Shown one piece after another: positions 24,768-34,635 of a stretch of DNA of 64,000 nucleotides. The stretch covers positions 1 to 64,000 of the forward strand of contig JAIEOQ010000001.1 of the NCBI GenBank assembly GCA_019750335.1, given 5' to 3'. Numbering within the stretch: position 1 is the stretch's first letter; each line of letters begins with the position of its first letter. Below the pieces are notes generated by a model, which saw nothing but the letters and a program-made list of their open reading frames with translations, made no database searches and was not told the origin of the DNA. Made by a program: the position numbers and the translations under genes. The DNA is from Candidatus Obscuribacterales bacterium (GTDB taxonomy: Bacteria > Cyanobacteriota > Vampirovibrionia > Obscuribacterales > Obscuribacteraceae).

Positions 24768-25805
24768 ATGGAATCTACAGGCTTAAATAAGCAACCGTGG
24801 CATAAGCAAGTTCTGAAACAAATAATCGGCATCGGTATTGCCGGAATTTTTCTTTATTTTGCTTTTCGCGGCACTAACTTCGAGCAACTTTTGTCATACA
24901 CACATAATCTCAATTTATTTGATCTGGTAGTAGTATTTTCCACTTCGGTATTAAGTCATCTTTTGCGTGCTTACCGTTGGACCATTCTTTTGGCGCCTTT
25001 GTCCGAGCGAAAAATTAGTCTCTGGAACTCTTTTTGCGCTGTAATCTACGGTTACGCTGTAAATATAGTATTGCCTCGTGGAGGCGAAATCGCTCGCTTA
25101 GTCTCGATTAGTAAAACAGAAAATATTCCTTGGGTCGGTGTTTTGCCGACCATGTTTATAGATCGTTTGCTTGATGTGGCTATGCTGGTTCTTCTGTTAG
25201 GGACAAGTATCTTGCTTCTACCTTTAGGCGAGATGAATGCGCCTTGGTTAATACCAGCTGGAGTTGGCATGTGCTTATCTACCATCGCCGGTCTGATTCT
25301 TTTGCCTTTTGGCGGAAGGATTATGCGTTTTGTCTTGTCGCGCTCGCTTATGTTAAAGACAGTTCCGGTTGCAATTGCGGCAAAAATAAACGAGCTTTCT
25401 CTGCAGTTTGATCAAGGGACGAAATGTCTGGTCGATGTTTTGAACTTACCGAAAATTGCTTTTCTCAGTTTTGCAATTTGGGGACTTTACTGGGCAAACT
25501 TTTATTTTATGCTCAGAGCTTTTCATTTGACTGGGCAAGTCGGCATGGACAAATCACTTGTTATTTTTACTATCGGTTCTGTCGGCGTTTTAGTGCCGAC
25601 TCCTGGCAGTGTGGGCAGTTACCATTTTCTGGTTAGTCAGGGCTTGCAAAAGCTAGCTGGAATCAATGGGGACCAATCTTTGGCCTTCGCCACTGTCTTG
25701 CATATCTTTTGCTTTATTCTTGCTACCTGTATACCGGCGGCCCTGTGCTTTATTGGACAGTCTCTGTTTGTCGCTAAAAACAAGGGCGACGAGCTTGTCA
25801 AGTAA
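24768..25805 (+). CDS. Flippase-like integral membrane protein (UPF0104 / LPG synthase TM domain)
   Basis: 345 aa with about eight membrane spans. The YTHNLNLFDLVVVF region, the RGGEIARLVSISK segment and VLVPTPGSVGSYHFL are typical of the UPF0104 family, related to the membrane half of MprF. Such proteins are thought to move lipids or lipid-linked sugars across the membrane. It starts 2 bp after the GGDEF gene and is surely co-transcribed with it. Confidence 0.85.
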   Translation: MESTGLNKQPWHKQVLKQIIGIGIAGIFLYFAFRGTNFEQLLSYTHNLNLFDLVVVFSTSVLSHLLRAYRWTILLAPLSERKISLWNSFCAVIYGYAVNIVLPRGGEIARLVSISKTENIPWVGVLPTMFIDRLLDVAMLVLLLGTSILLLPLGEMNAPWLIPAGVGMCLSTIAGLILLPFGGRIMRFVLSRSLMLKTVPVAIAAKINELSLQFDQGTKCLVDVLNLPKIAFLSFAIWGLYWANFYFMLRAFHLTGQVGMDKSLVIFTIGSVGVLVPTPGSVGSYHFLVSQGLQKLAGINGDQSLAFATVLHIFCFILATCIPAALCFIGQSLFVAKNKGDELVK

Positions 25806-25875
25806 GGTGAACTAATTTGTCTATTTGCTCGTAGATATAAATAGATATTGATTAGCCGTTTGGCAGGAGGTTCGT

Positions 25876-26232
25876 ATGTTGAAGTACTCCTCGTGGTCTT
25901 CTGCTGCTTTATTCCGTTGCGGATTATGGAATAACTTGCGCGTTTCATTTGCACCGCATACGGTGCTACGTTTCTTGAACAGGTCGCAAAAAAAACAACT
26001 TATGCCAAAAGAATTTCGACTTGTGTTGCGCAGAAAAAGCAGCTGGCAAAAAGAAACAAGAACTTTGAAAAAGAGCAGGATTTCTCTTTGGAGAGCTTTA
26101 AGCAAAAGCGAAGAATCCACTCTTTGTGAACAAAATGAGGACGATGCTATAGTTTGCCGGCGTTGTGGATGGCGGGCTATGACTAAAGTTTCTAAACGGC
26201 CGCGATTACGTATTTTGCGTGAGTTGAGCTAA
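25876..26232 (+). CDS. Small basic hypothetical protein
   Basis: 118 aa. The best support is a perfect AGGAGG placed 5 nt before ATG 25876. It is rich in Arg/Lys, with a cysteine cluster CEQNEDDAIVCRRC that could bind metal. No family is recognised. A second frame stays open from about 25935 to a TGA near 26130 and also reads like protein, so a frameshift or a wrong frame cannot be excluded. If it is not real, 25806-26233 has no gene. Confidence 0.45.
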   Translation: MLKYSSWSSAALFRCGLWNNLRVSFAPHTVLRFLNRSQKKQLMPKEFRLVLRRKSSWQKETRTLKKSRISLWRALSKSEESTLCEQNEDDAIVCRRCGWRAMTKVSKRPRLRILRELS

Positions 26233-26233
26233 T

Positions 26234-26905
26234 CTATTGTTGATTCAACTCTTTAGTTTTGATAATATCGATCATGCGTTCACTGACTTTATCCAACGCT
26301 GTCATCGAATCGTATACTTTTAGAGCAGCTCTACCAATCGGCTTGTTCTGTAGCTTTGATTGTCCGGACAACTCTTTAAGCTTTTCCAGATTCTCTTTGA
26401 CGGCGCTTAAAGTTGTGCGCATACCGAGCCACATATTATGTAAGTCTCCGGGAGCATCATCAGGAACAATTAAAGCGTTAACCTGGCTTTCCAGGGCGGC
26501 GTAAGCTTGTTCGCATCCGGAAAGAAATGCATCGACTTTTTTTCGGCGGGCGGGCAAATTACCCATTTGCATAGTGCCGCTCGGATCGCCAATCGCCGGT
26601 ATAACAATCCCGTTGCCTATATAATTCGGTCCGCGAACGACAACAGTCTCTTTTCTGGTTGTTTCTTTCATTAAAGCCAAAGCGGACTCTTGCAAAATTT
26701 TTGCCGTGCCATTGATGCTGTTTAAGCCGTCCATGGTATGTAAGGCGGTAGCTTTAACGCCCCCTTTTATGTAACTTGGCGCATCAGGCTCTGTTGTTTC
26801 ACCTTCTGCTGCCAATAAAGGATTATTCGCTAATAGCAAGCTTGCGGTCAAGAAAAGGGTCTGCAACAAATTCTTCTTGAGTTCTTGTTTGTATCTTTTT
26901 TTCAT
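26234..26905 (-). CDS. Exported hypothetical protein
   Basis: 223 aa. The signal peptide (LLQTLFLTASLLLANNPLLAA) ends near residue 33. The mature part is mostly helical, with no Cys pair and no known motif. It has an NYIGNGIVIPAIGDPSG loop in the middle and heptad-like helices at the end. It is divergent from the large secreted protein at 26980. Confidence 0.7.
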   Translation of the reverse strand: MKKRYKQELKKNLLQTLFLTASLLLANNPLLAAEGETTEPDAPSYIKGGVKATALHTMDGLNSINGTAKILQESALALMKETTRKETVVVRGPNYIGNGIVIPAIGDPSGTMQMGNLPARRKKVDAFLSGCEQAYAALESQVNALIVPDDAPGDLHNMWLGMRTTLSAVKENLEKLKELSGQSKLQNKPIGRAALKVYDSMTALDKVSERMIDIIKTKELNQQ

Positions 26906-26979
26906 GGAGCTTCATAAAAATGGGAGAATTGTAGTCTAGAGCATTTTAGTATGCCTGTCAGATATTTTGAGTAGGTGCA

Positions 26980-29900
26980 ATGTCAATGGCTCTGTTTCAA
27001 TCGCGCTTATTATCTGTGCTCGTTTTTACGGCTTTGAGCTTGCTCTTTGCTTTCCGGAGCAGCTTTGCTTTTGAGCCAACCCCGTCGGTGTCAGAGGACG
27101 AGTTTATTTCACTTAATGATGAGGTTACTCCTAAGGTTGCTTATGCCTTAAAGACTGTCGGTGAGAGAATTTGGCTTATCCTGGATATCGGCACTTTTAG
27201 CGACGGTAAAGTTGCTGTGGTTGCCGGGCTATCATCTAAGCGCAAAGTTAATTTCAGTGCTGATTCTTCTCAAGCAGTACGTATCGGAGAAAAATCACGT
27301 TTTGCTTTTGCAGTGAACAAAAAGGATTTGACAGATACCCCGGCGGCGCTCAATCAAGTTCGTCTTGGTTTTGCTGTACGTTGGTTGGGTGGGGCCAACG
27401 GCGAAGACCGTTTACGTTGGCGTTTCAACCATAACGATCATCTGGCTGCTTTTCAGCCGATGTCTGCCAGTCCGGCCGACTGGCAGTTGGTGGATTTAAG
27501 CTCTTACCGGCAGTCTATAGCGCTTAAACAAAATAAGTTGAATGTTGTTTTTCAGCAGCCGTTAGACGGTAAAGCCACAGTGGTTATTGAAGATAGTTCC
27601 GGTAAGCGTATTCGCAATTTGCTTTCCGGGAAGACCATGAATAAAGGGCTGCAAGCGATTCTCTGGGATGGGTGTGATGATAGTGGCAATCCGGTAAAGC
27701 CCGGCGCATATAATTGGCGGAGCCTTCATCATTCCGGGATTCAACCGGAATTTGTTATGACTTTTTGCAATTGGGACAATAGCGGAGTGAGTGCTCGCGC
27801 GAGTAATCATGATTGTTTCATTGGCGCGACTGCCAATAGCAGTCGTGTTTTTTTTATCGCTCCAGGAACTGAAGGGGGCTACGGGATGATCTCTGTCGGT
27901 CCTGATGGTAAGTGGCTTCAGGGCTATAAGCCGGCAGCCGCTTTCTCTTTGACAAAAAGAGCTGCTGCTGCCAGTGAGCGCTATTTTTTTGTATTAAATG
28001 ACGGTGTGGCGGCCCGCGGATCGATCGACAAGACTAATCCGAATTGGAAAGCAGCTGTAAAGCTAACACTTACACGTTATGACATTGCTTCCGCGAAAGC
28101 AGTCGGCTATGGTGGGAGCGAAAAATATGCAACATTGGCCAACTATGAAGCAGGACCGGGCTGTAGCAATCCCGAATTGCAGGATGGCAGCAGTCTAACT
28201 GGCGTAGCGTATTGCAACGGTAAGCTGTATGTCGGTACAGGCTTGACTCAATCAATTTTAGTGATTGACCCCGAGACGGGCAAAACAATCAAAGAGATTC
28301 CGTTTAAAAAACCATCAGCCTTGGCGGCAGCCGGAAACCGCTTGATTGGTATTTCTGCAAACCAAGTTTATGATATCGATCCGGAGCAAGGTAAATGTCG
28401 CCAACTAGCGCTTGTGGGCGTCAATACTCCTGGAGCTTTGGCTCTTGATCTTGCCGGTAATATTTATGTTGTCGATGGCAGCATTATTAAGCAGTTTAAC
28501 AATAAAGGACTTTTATTAAAGTCCTTCGGTACTCCTGGCGGTTCATATTCGGGCCCTTATGATCCTGAGCGAATGATTGCTCCCTCCGGTATTGCTATTT
28601 TTGCGAATAAACTTTGGTTGGCTGAAGCGCGAGATAATCCTAAGCGCATAACGGCTTGGGATCTGAGAAGCGGCAAAGTAGTAATGCAAAAATTCGGCAA
28701 TCCGCCATACGGTGGAAGAGGCTGTGGTTTTGATGAAAGTAATGCTGCTTGCTGGCTGGGACTTAACTCTTCCTGGAACGTAAATTTACAAAATCATTCG
28801 GCTGATTGTCGCAGCGTGCTTGGCTCCTATCCTTTTCCCTTGCGTTTACACTTTGTCCGGCAAGACGGTCGGGATTTTGTTGTCGCTCCGAATCGAGCTA
28901 ATTTCATTTATCAACTCCAAGCCAATGGTGCACTAAAGCCCGCGGTTTGTTACGGTACGGTTCGTGGTTTGGGTAAGATCTATAACTGGCAAGTCCCGGA
29001 AACTTTTTTTACGGCGTTCTCCCAGCGCTTTCCGGCTGCTGTCAATACGGCTTACAGCCGGAAAAAGATTCTTGGAAAAAGTCGTGCCGGATTATTATGG
29101 GTGGATCAAAATGGCGACGGTGCTATGCAGCCGGCTGAATTTGAATTCACCAGTCCATCAATCAGGTTTGCCGAAGGACTGTGGGCTAATGATATTAGCG
29201 ACCTGACCATTCGTGTACCAGCTTTTGTCAACAATCGTTCTTTGATGGTAACCATGAAAGCGAGCGGTTTTTATCCGGGCGGTGCGCCGAGATATCCAGC
29301 CTTGGAACAAGCCTGCCGCAGTGGCCTGCCAATCCAATATCCCGATGGCACACTTTTGGAAAAGCCAATCGATTCTATTGTCGATCGATTTGGTAACCTG
29401 TTTTGTCTTACGGAACCCAATTTGAGCGCTTTTTCGCCGCAAGGAACTTTGCTTTGGACTTTTCCCAATCGTTGGGCGGGAGTGCAAAACTCTCATCAAG
29501 CGCCGTTACCCGAAAGTGGTGTCTTGCAAGGCGCTCTTTTTTATTTTGGCACTGCACCACTAGACAAGCATTCGGATGTGCTGGCCTTGATGGGCAACTT
29601 CGGCCGTGTATTCCTTATTTCCAGCGATGGTTTATATATCGATGAAATGTTTCGCGATATGCGTTTGGGCTTTAACAATGCCGATCCGGCGGGGCTTGGC
29701 TGCGAACCGTTCGGCGGGACTTTTGGCAAAGAGCAAGGAGCTCAGGGCCGATATTATTTGCAAGCCGGTCCTGGCGGTTTTCGCATTTATCAAATAAACG
29801 GTTTGGATAAAGTGACGAGACAATCTGGAAAAATTATCGTAAGAGATCAGAATGCCCGCTTGGCTGAAGCAATGCCGACGGAGGCGGAAATTGCTCCTGA

Positions 29901-30579
29901 GCATGAGGCGGCACTGTGGCCGGTCATTGCCGGTCGTAATGATCAAATCAGACAATCGGCAGCCTGGAGCAAATCCGGAAAATTTCTTGCTAAGGTACGT
30001 GCCGGATATGATGACAAGTTTCTTTATCTCAACTATGAGGTCGAAGATTCATCGCCTTGGATCAATCGAGGCGATGATTGGTCCTTGTTGTTCAAAAGCG
30101 GAGATGCGGTTGATTTTCAGTTTGGTATCGAACCGAGTTCGGTTGTTGACAGAGCCCTGCCGTTGCCGGGGGATCTTCGCTTGCTGATCGCGCCGTATCA
30201 TCAAGGGAATGCTGTGGTTTTATATAAGTATAAAGTTCCCGGCACCAAGGCGCCTCGTGTATACAGCAGTCCCTGGCGATCGGTTGATGTTGATGTAGTG
30301 AAATTACTTGATCAAGCAACGGTTAACACTAAACTACAAAAAAACGGCTATGAGGTAGATGCCCGCATTCCTTTGGCGGATTTGAATTTCGCTCCGTCAG
30401 CCGGCAAAAAATATCGCGGGGATTTTGGTGTCATATTCGGTGACAGCCAAGGTGACGTAGACATCCTTAGATCTTATTGGTCCAACCAAAACACCGGCTT
30501 GGTAAATGATGTGCCGGGAGAAGTTATGATTGAGCCGAAATATTGGGGCGGACTCTACTGTAGGGAAGAAGCAAAATGA
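26980..30579 (+). CDS. Giant secreted propeller protein with FlgD-Ig and DOMON/CBM9-like ends
   Basis: 1199 aa. The signal peptide is at 1-32. A FlgD-type Ig-like segment lies near 180-250 (KATVVIEDSSGKRIRNLLSG .. WDGCDDSGNPVKPGAY). Next come NHL/beta-propeller-like repeats with motifs such as GALALDLAGNIYVVDG and PSGIAIFANKLWLAEARD. An EF-hand-like calcium loop, DQNGDGAMQPAEF, is near residue 708. The end (about 1000-1199) resembles DOMON/CBM9 sugar-binding domains (AGYDDKFLYLNYEVEDS). No catalytic residues are seen. A glycan-binding or scaffold role outside the cell is inferred. Its stop overlaps the next start. Confidence 0.78.
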   Translation: MSMALFQSRLLSVLVFTALSLLFAFRSSFAFEPTPSVSEDEFISLNDEVTPKVAYALKTVGERIWLILDIGTFSDGKVAVVAGLSSKRKVNFSADSSQAVRIGEKSRFAFAVNKKDLTDTPAALNQVRLGFAVRWLGGANGEDRLRWRFNHNDHLAAFQPMSASPADWQLVDLSSYRQSIALKQNKLNVVFQQPLDGKATVVIEDSSGKRIRNLLSGKTMNKGLQAILWDGCDDSGNPVKPGAYNWRSLHHSGIQPEFVMTFCNWDNSGVSARASNHDCFIGATANSSRVFFIAPGTEGGYGMISVGPDGKWLQGYKPAAAFSLTKRAAAASERYFFVLNDGVAARGSIDKTNPNWKAAVKLTLTRYDIASAKAVGYGGSEKYATLANYEAGPGCSNPELQDGSSLTGVAYCNGKLYVGTGLTQSILVIDPETGKTIKEIPFKKPSALAAAGNRLIGISANQVYDIDPEQGKCRQLALVGVNTPGALALDLAGNIYVVDGSIIKQFNNKGLLLKSFGTPGGSYSGPYDPERMIAPSGIAIFANKLWLAEARDNPKRITAWDLRSGKVVMQKFGNPPYGGRGCGFDESNAACWLGLNSSWNVNLQNHSADCRSVLGSYPFPLRLHFVRQDGRDFVVAPNRANFIYQLQANGALKPAVCYGTVRGLGKIYNWQVPETFFTAFSQRFPAAVNTAYSRKKILGKSRAGLLWVDQNGDGAMQPAEFEFTSPSIRFAEGLWANDISDLTIRVPAFVNNRSLMVTMKASGFYPGGAPRYPALEQACRSGLPIQYPDGTLLEKPIDSIVDRFGNLFCLTEPNLSAFSPQGTLLWTFPNRWAGVQNSHQAPLPESGVLQGALFYFGTAPLDKHSDVLALMGNFGRVFLISSDGLYIDEMFRDMRLGFNNADPAGLGCEPFGGTFGKEQGAQGRYYLQAGPGGFRIYQINGLDKVTRQSGKIIVRDQNARLAEAMPTEAEIAPEHEAALWPVIAGRNDQIRQSAAWSKSGKFLAKVRAGYDDKFLYLNYEVEDSSPWINRGDDWSLLFKSGDAVDFQFGIEPSSVVDRALPLPGDLRLLIAPYHQGNAVVLYKYKVPGTKAPRVYSSPWRSVDVDVVKLLDQATVNTKLQKNGYEVDARIPLADLNFAPSAGKKYRGDFGVIFGDSQGDVDILRSYWSNQNTGLVNDVPGEVMIEPKYWGGLYCREEAK

Positions 30580-32300
30580 TGATCATAATTCGTTCCCTTG
30601 CTTTAACCTGTGCTTGTCTCCTTTTGATTTCGGCCGCCGCGCGGTCAAGTCAAATCACTTGTTTCGGCGTTTTGGGAAATTCCGGTGAACAAGGTCGCTA
30701 TCTGGTTAAGTTTGATCAAAAAAAAGCTTCCGGTCTTGGTGTTGTTTACGATCGTTTTGGCACTGTTTGGGATCGCGGGGGACAAGGAATTCTCAATCAT
30801 TATGCCTTGGATGGACGATTGCTCGGACAATATCCTTTAAGCGGACAGCCGACACGCGATGATAAATTATCAATCGTCGGCGATCGTTTAGTTTTGCTTC
30901 TCGATCACAAATTATTTTTTATGGATGTTGGCGAAAAGGCGGGTACTGCTCCAAAAAATACGGCGATATCGGCGCGGGCTATGTCTTTTGGTCGGTACAA
31001 CGCCCAGTTACTTTGTCTCTCTCCGGAACAAACGCCTTTTTTATTTGATGCATTGACCGTCAAAAAGAAACCGTTCAACGGTGCCAAGCCGCAACAAGGT
31101 ATAGTCGATCTGGAAATCGCTCCCGATTCGACAGCTTTTTATTGTGACAATAAAAGACAAATTTATGCGTTCCGGGGTCAAACGGCGCTGCCTGGGTTTC
31201 CGCAAAAAGCTAAAGGTGATCGCTGGCAATTGATTGATCAATATTGGTATCTTCAATCAAGTCACGCTTCGATTCTTCGCACTAATTATGTATTTGCTTA
31301 TGACCCGGGGGTGGTTTTAGGCGGATCTTCCGGTGCCTTCTTGGGTCATTTGGCCGATAATCATGAATTGGATTCAGGGCAAGGAATAGCCAAAATAACC
31401 GATCATTGTTTTGCCGTGAGCGGGCGTAGCGGGATAATTCATTTGTTGCATTGGCAAGATGATAAAAAACAGTTTGAGATTACGCATCGCCTTGGCGCGC
31501 TGCCCTATGCCATGGGGCTCGCTTTGGACGGCAAAGGGAAGATCCTTTGCAATGGCGGTGCCTGGGATTGGACTGCTGATCCTTTGTCGCCGATGACTGA
31601 TTGTCAGCTGCCAAAACTGGATCAGGCCGGGCAAGTAGCAAACTTAAATGATGAAATTATGCTTGGTCCGATTGAGCTGAAAGGAAATGCCATAGTGTTT
31701 TGCGGCACTCAAGATCCGACAAAACCCTTTAGGCTTCAAGCAAACTGCAAATTAAAGACGGCCATGTGCGGGGCGGTCGTTCAAAAGACTGGTGCTAAGT
31801 ATCGGCTGCTTTTAGTAAGTACTGACGGTCAAGGGCAAGCCGTCAGGTTGTCCGAGGAGGGAAAATCGCTTGCCGAACCGGATGAAATGCCGCTTTTGTT
31901 GAATGCTAAAGGTGGCGTTTGGACAAGTTTAGCTCTGCGTAGCGACGGTTTGCTTCTTGCCGCTGTTGATGGTTCAGTTGTAATTCTCTCTCCGACTAAA
32001 GATGGCTGGAAAGAATTAAACCGTTGGTCCGCTTGGGGAACGTCTGGGCAGGAGAGATTCGGACCGCGAATCTTTATCGCTGGCGACGGCGATAAGCTAT
32101 GGGTTTCGGATCGCGAAAGACAGCGTGTTTTGGTGTTTGACGCACTCAGCCAAAAATGCTTAGCTGTTTACGGCCGTACTGATGCTGCAGGCAACGACCT
32201 GGTCAGTTTCAACTTTCCTGAAACCATAGCGGTTTATCATAACCGCGCCGTCGTATTCGACAGTGCCAATCAGCGTTTGCTCAAACTCAGTTTTGAGTGA
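30576..32300 (+). CDS. Secreted beta-propeller-like protein
   Basis: 574 aa. The signal peptide (MMIIIRSLALTCACLLLISAA) is followed by propeller-type repeats: GVVYDRFGTVWDRGGQG near the start, and DKLWVSDRERQRVLVFDAL and NRAVVFDSANQRLLKLSFE near the end, which look like NHL blades. Its ATG overlaps the stop of the 1199-aa gene by 4 bp (ATGA), so the two are translationally coupled and likely work together. The function is unknown. Confidence 0.75.
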   Translation: MMIIIRSLALTCACLLLISAAARSSQITCFGVLGNSGEQGRYLVKFDQKKASGLGVVYDRFGTVWDRGGQGILNHYALDGRLLGQYPLSGQPTRDDKLSIVGDRLVLLLDHKLFFMDVGEKAGTAPKNTAISARAMSFGRYNAQLLCLSPEQTPFLFDALTVKKKPFNGAKPQQGIVDLEIAPDSTAFYCDNKRQIYAFRGQTALPGFPQKAKGDRWQLIDQYWYLQSSHASILRTNYVFAYDPGVVLGGSSGAFLGHLADNHELDSGQGIAKITDHCFAVSGRSGIIHLLHWQDDKKQFEITHRLGALPYAMGLALDGKGKILCNGGAWDWTADPLSPMTDCQLPKLDQAGQVANLNDEIMLGPIELKGNAIVFCGTQDPTKPFRLQANCKLKTAMCGAVVQKTGAKYRLLLVSTDGQGQAVRLSEEGKSLAEPDEMPLLLNAKGGVWTSLALRSDGLLLAAVDGSVVILSPTKDGWKELNRWSAWGTSGQERFGPRIFIAGDGDKLWVSDRERQRVLVFDALSQKCLAVYGRTDAAGNDLVSFNFPETIAVYHNRAVVFDSANQRLLKLSFE

Positions 32301-32306
32301 TCTGGT

Positions 32307-33962
32307 TTATGCTGGATTTGCTGCCGGAGACAAGGCTTTGCTGACAATCGATTGCGCTTCTTCTTGAACCGAGCGTAAGTGGTCCGGTCCGCGGAAGCTT
32401 TCCGCATATATTTTATAAACATCTTCCGTTCCGGAAGGCCGAGCGGCAAACCAACCATTCTCGGTGACAACTTTTAAACCGCCGATTGAAGCACCGTTAC
32501 CGGGAGCTTCGGTTAGTTTTTGTACGATCTTCTCTCCGGCAAGTTCGGTGGTTTTGACTGCTTCGGGAGAAAGCTTTTTCAACCGTGCTTTCTGTTCTGG
32601 GTTTGCCGGAGCATCTATGCGTTCATAAATCGGAGTGCCAAATTTCTTTGTCAGCTCATCATAATGTTGCGAAGGTGTCTTGCCGGTTCGAGCTGTGATT
32701 TCAGCAGCCAACAGGCACATAATAATTCCGTCTTTATCCGTAGTCCAAACGCTACCGTCTTTACGTAAAAATGATGCGCCAGCACTTTCTTCGCCGCCGA
32801 AGCCGAGTGTGCCGCCAATCAGTCCGTCAACAAACCATTTAAACCCAACCGGAACTTCGATTAATTTACGACCTAGTTGCGCTGTAACACGATCGATCAT
32901 ACTGCTGCTGACTAAAGTTTTGCCGACTGCCATATCCGTACGCCATTGCGGCCGATTTTGATAAAGATAGTTAATTGCGACAGCTAAATAATGATTGGGA
33001 TTCATCAATCCGCAAGTTGGTGTGACGATACCGTGCCGGTCATGATCCGTGTCATTGGCTCCGGCAATGGTGAATCGATCTTTGAGAGCAACCAATCCGG
33101 CCATAGCGTAGGGTGACGAGCAATCCATACGGATCTTTCCGTCCCAATCGATATGCATAAAAGAAAAAGTTTGATCTACGCGAGTACTGATTACGGTCAG
33201 ATCGAGTCCGTAGCGTTCTTGAATCCGAGGATAATAAGCCACTCCTGCTCCGCCGAGCGGATCGATGCCGATAGTTATACCTGAAGCTTTAATCACATCG
33301 AAATCAATAATATTGGCCAACTCTGTAACGTAGAGATCGATGAAATCGAAACGATGAGTAGTTTCTGCTTTAAGAGCTTTTGCGTAAGGCAAGCGCTTAA
33401 CGCCGTTCAAGTTGTTTTTCAAATATTCATTGGCTTTGTTCTCAATCCAGCCTGTGACATCGGTGTCTGCTGGCCCGCCGTTGGGCGGATTGTATTTAAA
33501 GCCACCGTCCGCCGGCGGATTGTGAGAAGGTGTAATGACAATACCGTCCGCTAAACCCTTCTTCTTCCCTTTGTTATATTCAATTATGGCCAACGACACT
33601 GCCGGTGTTGGTGTATAACCATCGCTGCTGTCGAGCATTACTTCGACGCCGTTGGCAGCTAGCACTTCCAAGGCGCTTATTGCCGCCGGTTCCGAAAGTG
33701 CGTGTGTATCAATGCCGAGATAAAGCGGTCCGTTGATCCCTTGTGTTTGCCGATAGTCACAAATAGCTTGGCTGGTGGCCAATATATGATTCTCGTTGAA
33801 AGAATGCTTGAAAGATGAGCCACGATGACCGGAAGTCCCGAAAGCAACTCGCTGTTCGACAATGGCATAATCGGGTTGATCGCTGTAATAAGCAGCAACC
33901 AGCTTCGCAACATTAACAAGCATATCGGCCGTGGCCGGTTTGCCGGCATTCGGATTGATCAT
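32307..33962 (-). CDS. pgm: Phosphoglucomutase
   Basis: 551 aa, the usual length. It interconverts glucose-1-phosphate and glucose-6-phosphate and feeds UDP-glucose for glycan synthesis. The N-terminal [19 protein letters not shown] and the active loop [19 protein letters not shown] with phospho-Ser146 match the E. coli Pgm type. The sugar-binding [10 protein letters not shown] and the phosphate-binding [18 protein letters not shown] are present. It lies 20 bp after hpt and is probably co-transcribed. Confidence 0.95.
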   Translation of the reverse strand: MINPNAGKPATADMLVNVAKLVAAYYSDQPDYAIVEQRVAFGTSGHRGSSFKHSFNENHILATSQAICDYRQTQGINGPLYLGIDTHALSEPAAISALEVLAANGVEVMLDSSDGYTPTPAVSLAIIEYNKGKKKGLADGIVITPSHNPPADGGFKYNPPNGGPADTDVTGWIENKANEYLKNNLNGVKRLPYAKALKAETTHRFDFIDLYVTELANIIDFDVIKASGITIGIDPLGGAGVAYYPRIQERYGLDLTVISTRVDQTFSFMHIDWDGKIRMDCSSPYAMAGLVALKDRFTIAGANDTDHDRHGIVTPTCGLMNPNHYLAVAINYLYQNRPQWRTDMAVGKTLVSSSMIDRVTAQLGRKLIEVPVGFKWFVDGLIGGTLGFGGEESAGASFLRKDGSVWTTDKDGIIMCLLAAEITARTGKTPSQHYDELTKKFGTPIYERIDAPANPEQKARLKKLSPEAVKTTELAGEKIVQKLTEAPGNGASIGGLKVVTENGWFAARPSGTEDVYKIYAESFRGPDHLRSVQEEAQSIVSKALSPAANPA

Positions 33963-33982
33963 CAGGCTAACCTCAATTGGAA

Positions 33983-34573
33983 TCAGCTGAAATTGACTAG
34001 CTCGCCCAAGAAAGGCAGTTCGCGAAACTGTTCGGCATAATCCAAGCCGTAGCCGACGACAAAAAGATCATCGATGGTAAAGCCGACATAATCGGCTTTG
34101 CATTCAACGGCTCTTCTTGATGGTTTATCGAGTAAAGCAGCTAACTTGAGTGTTTTTGGATCGAACTGTCCGCGCAAATATTCTAAAAAGAATTTGGCTG
34201 TGCGCCCGGAGTCGACAATGTCTTCTACGACAATGATGTTGCGATGGGCAATATTTGGCAAATCAAGATAGGGTGTTTGAATGACACCGGAACTTTCGGT
34301 TGCGCTTCCGTAGCTGGCCAGACGTACAAATTCGAGCTGCAAGGGATCTTTTGTATCGATATTGCGCATTAGATCGGAAAGGAAAAAGATCGCTCCTTTC
34401 ATAACGCCGATTACAACCGGACGTTCAAGATCTTGAAAATCGGCGCTTATCTCTTTGCCCATTTCGGCAATGCGGGCACGCACCTTCTCGCCGGAGAATA
34501 GCTCTTTGATATGAGCTGTTCCGGCTTTACCGCCGGCATCTTTGTAGACTCTCTTGGAAAGATCGACAGCCAT
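33983..34573 (-). CDS. hpt: Hypoxanthine (guanine) phosphoribosyltransferase
   Basis: 196 aa. It salvages hypoxanthine and/or guanine to IMP/GMP using PRPP. The PRPP loop is [17 protein letters not shown], the early [17 protein letters not shown] segment is typical, and the C-terminal [21 protein letters not shown] is the family's end motif. It lies between guanine deaminase and pgm. Together with the deaminase it forms a purine-salvage pair. Confidence 0.95.
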   Translation of the reverse strand: MAVDLSKRVYKDAGGKAGTAHIKELFSGEKVRARIAEMGKEISADFQDLERPVVIGVMKGAIFFLSDLMRNIDTKDPLQLEFVRLASYGSATESSGVIQTPYLDLPNIAHRNIIVVEDIVDSGRTAKFFLEYLRGQFDPKTLKLAALLDKPSRRAVECKADYVGFTIDDLFVVGYGLDYAEQFRELPFLGELVNFS

Positions 34574-34635
34574 TTGTACCCCTCTTGGCGCAGAAGTTGA
34601 ATATGGTAACTCAGATTCGCCGGTACTGGAAGCGT

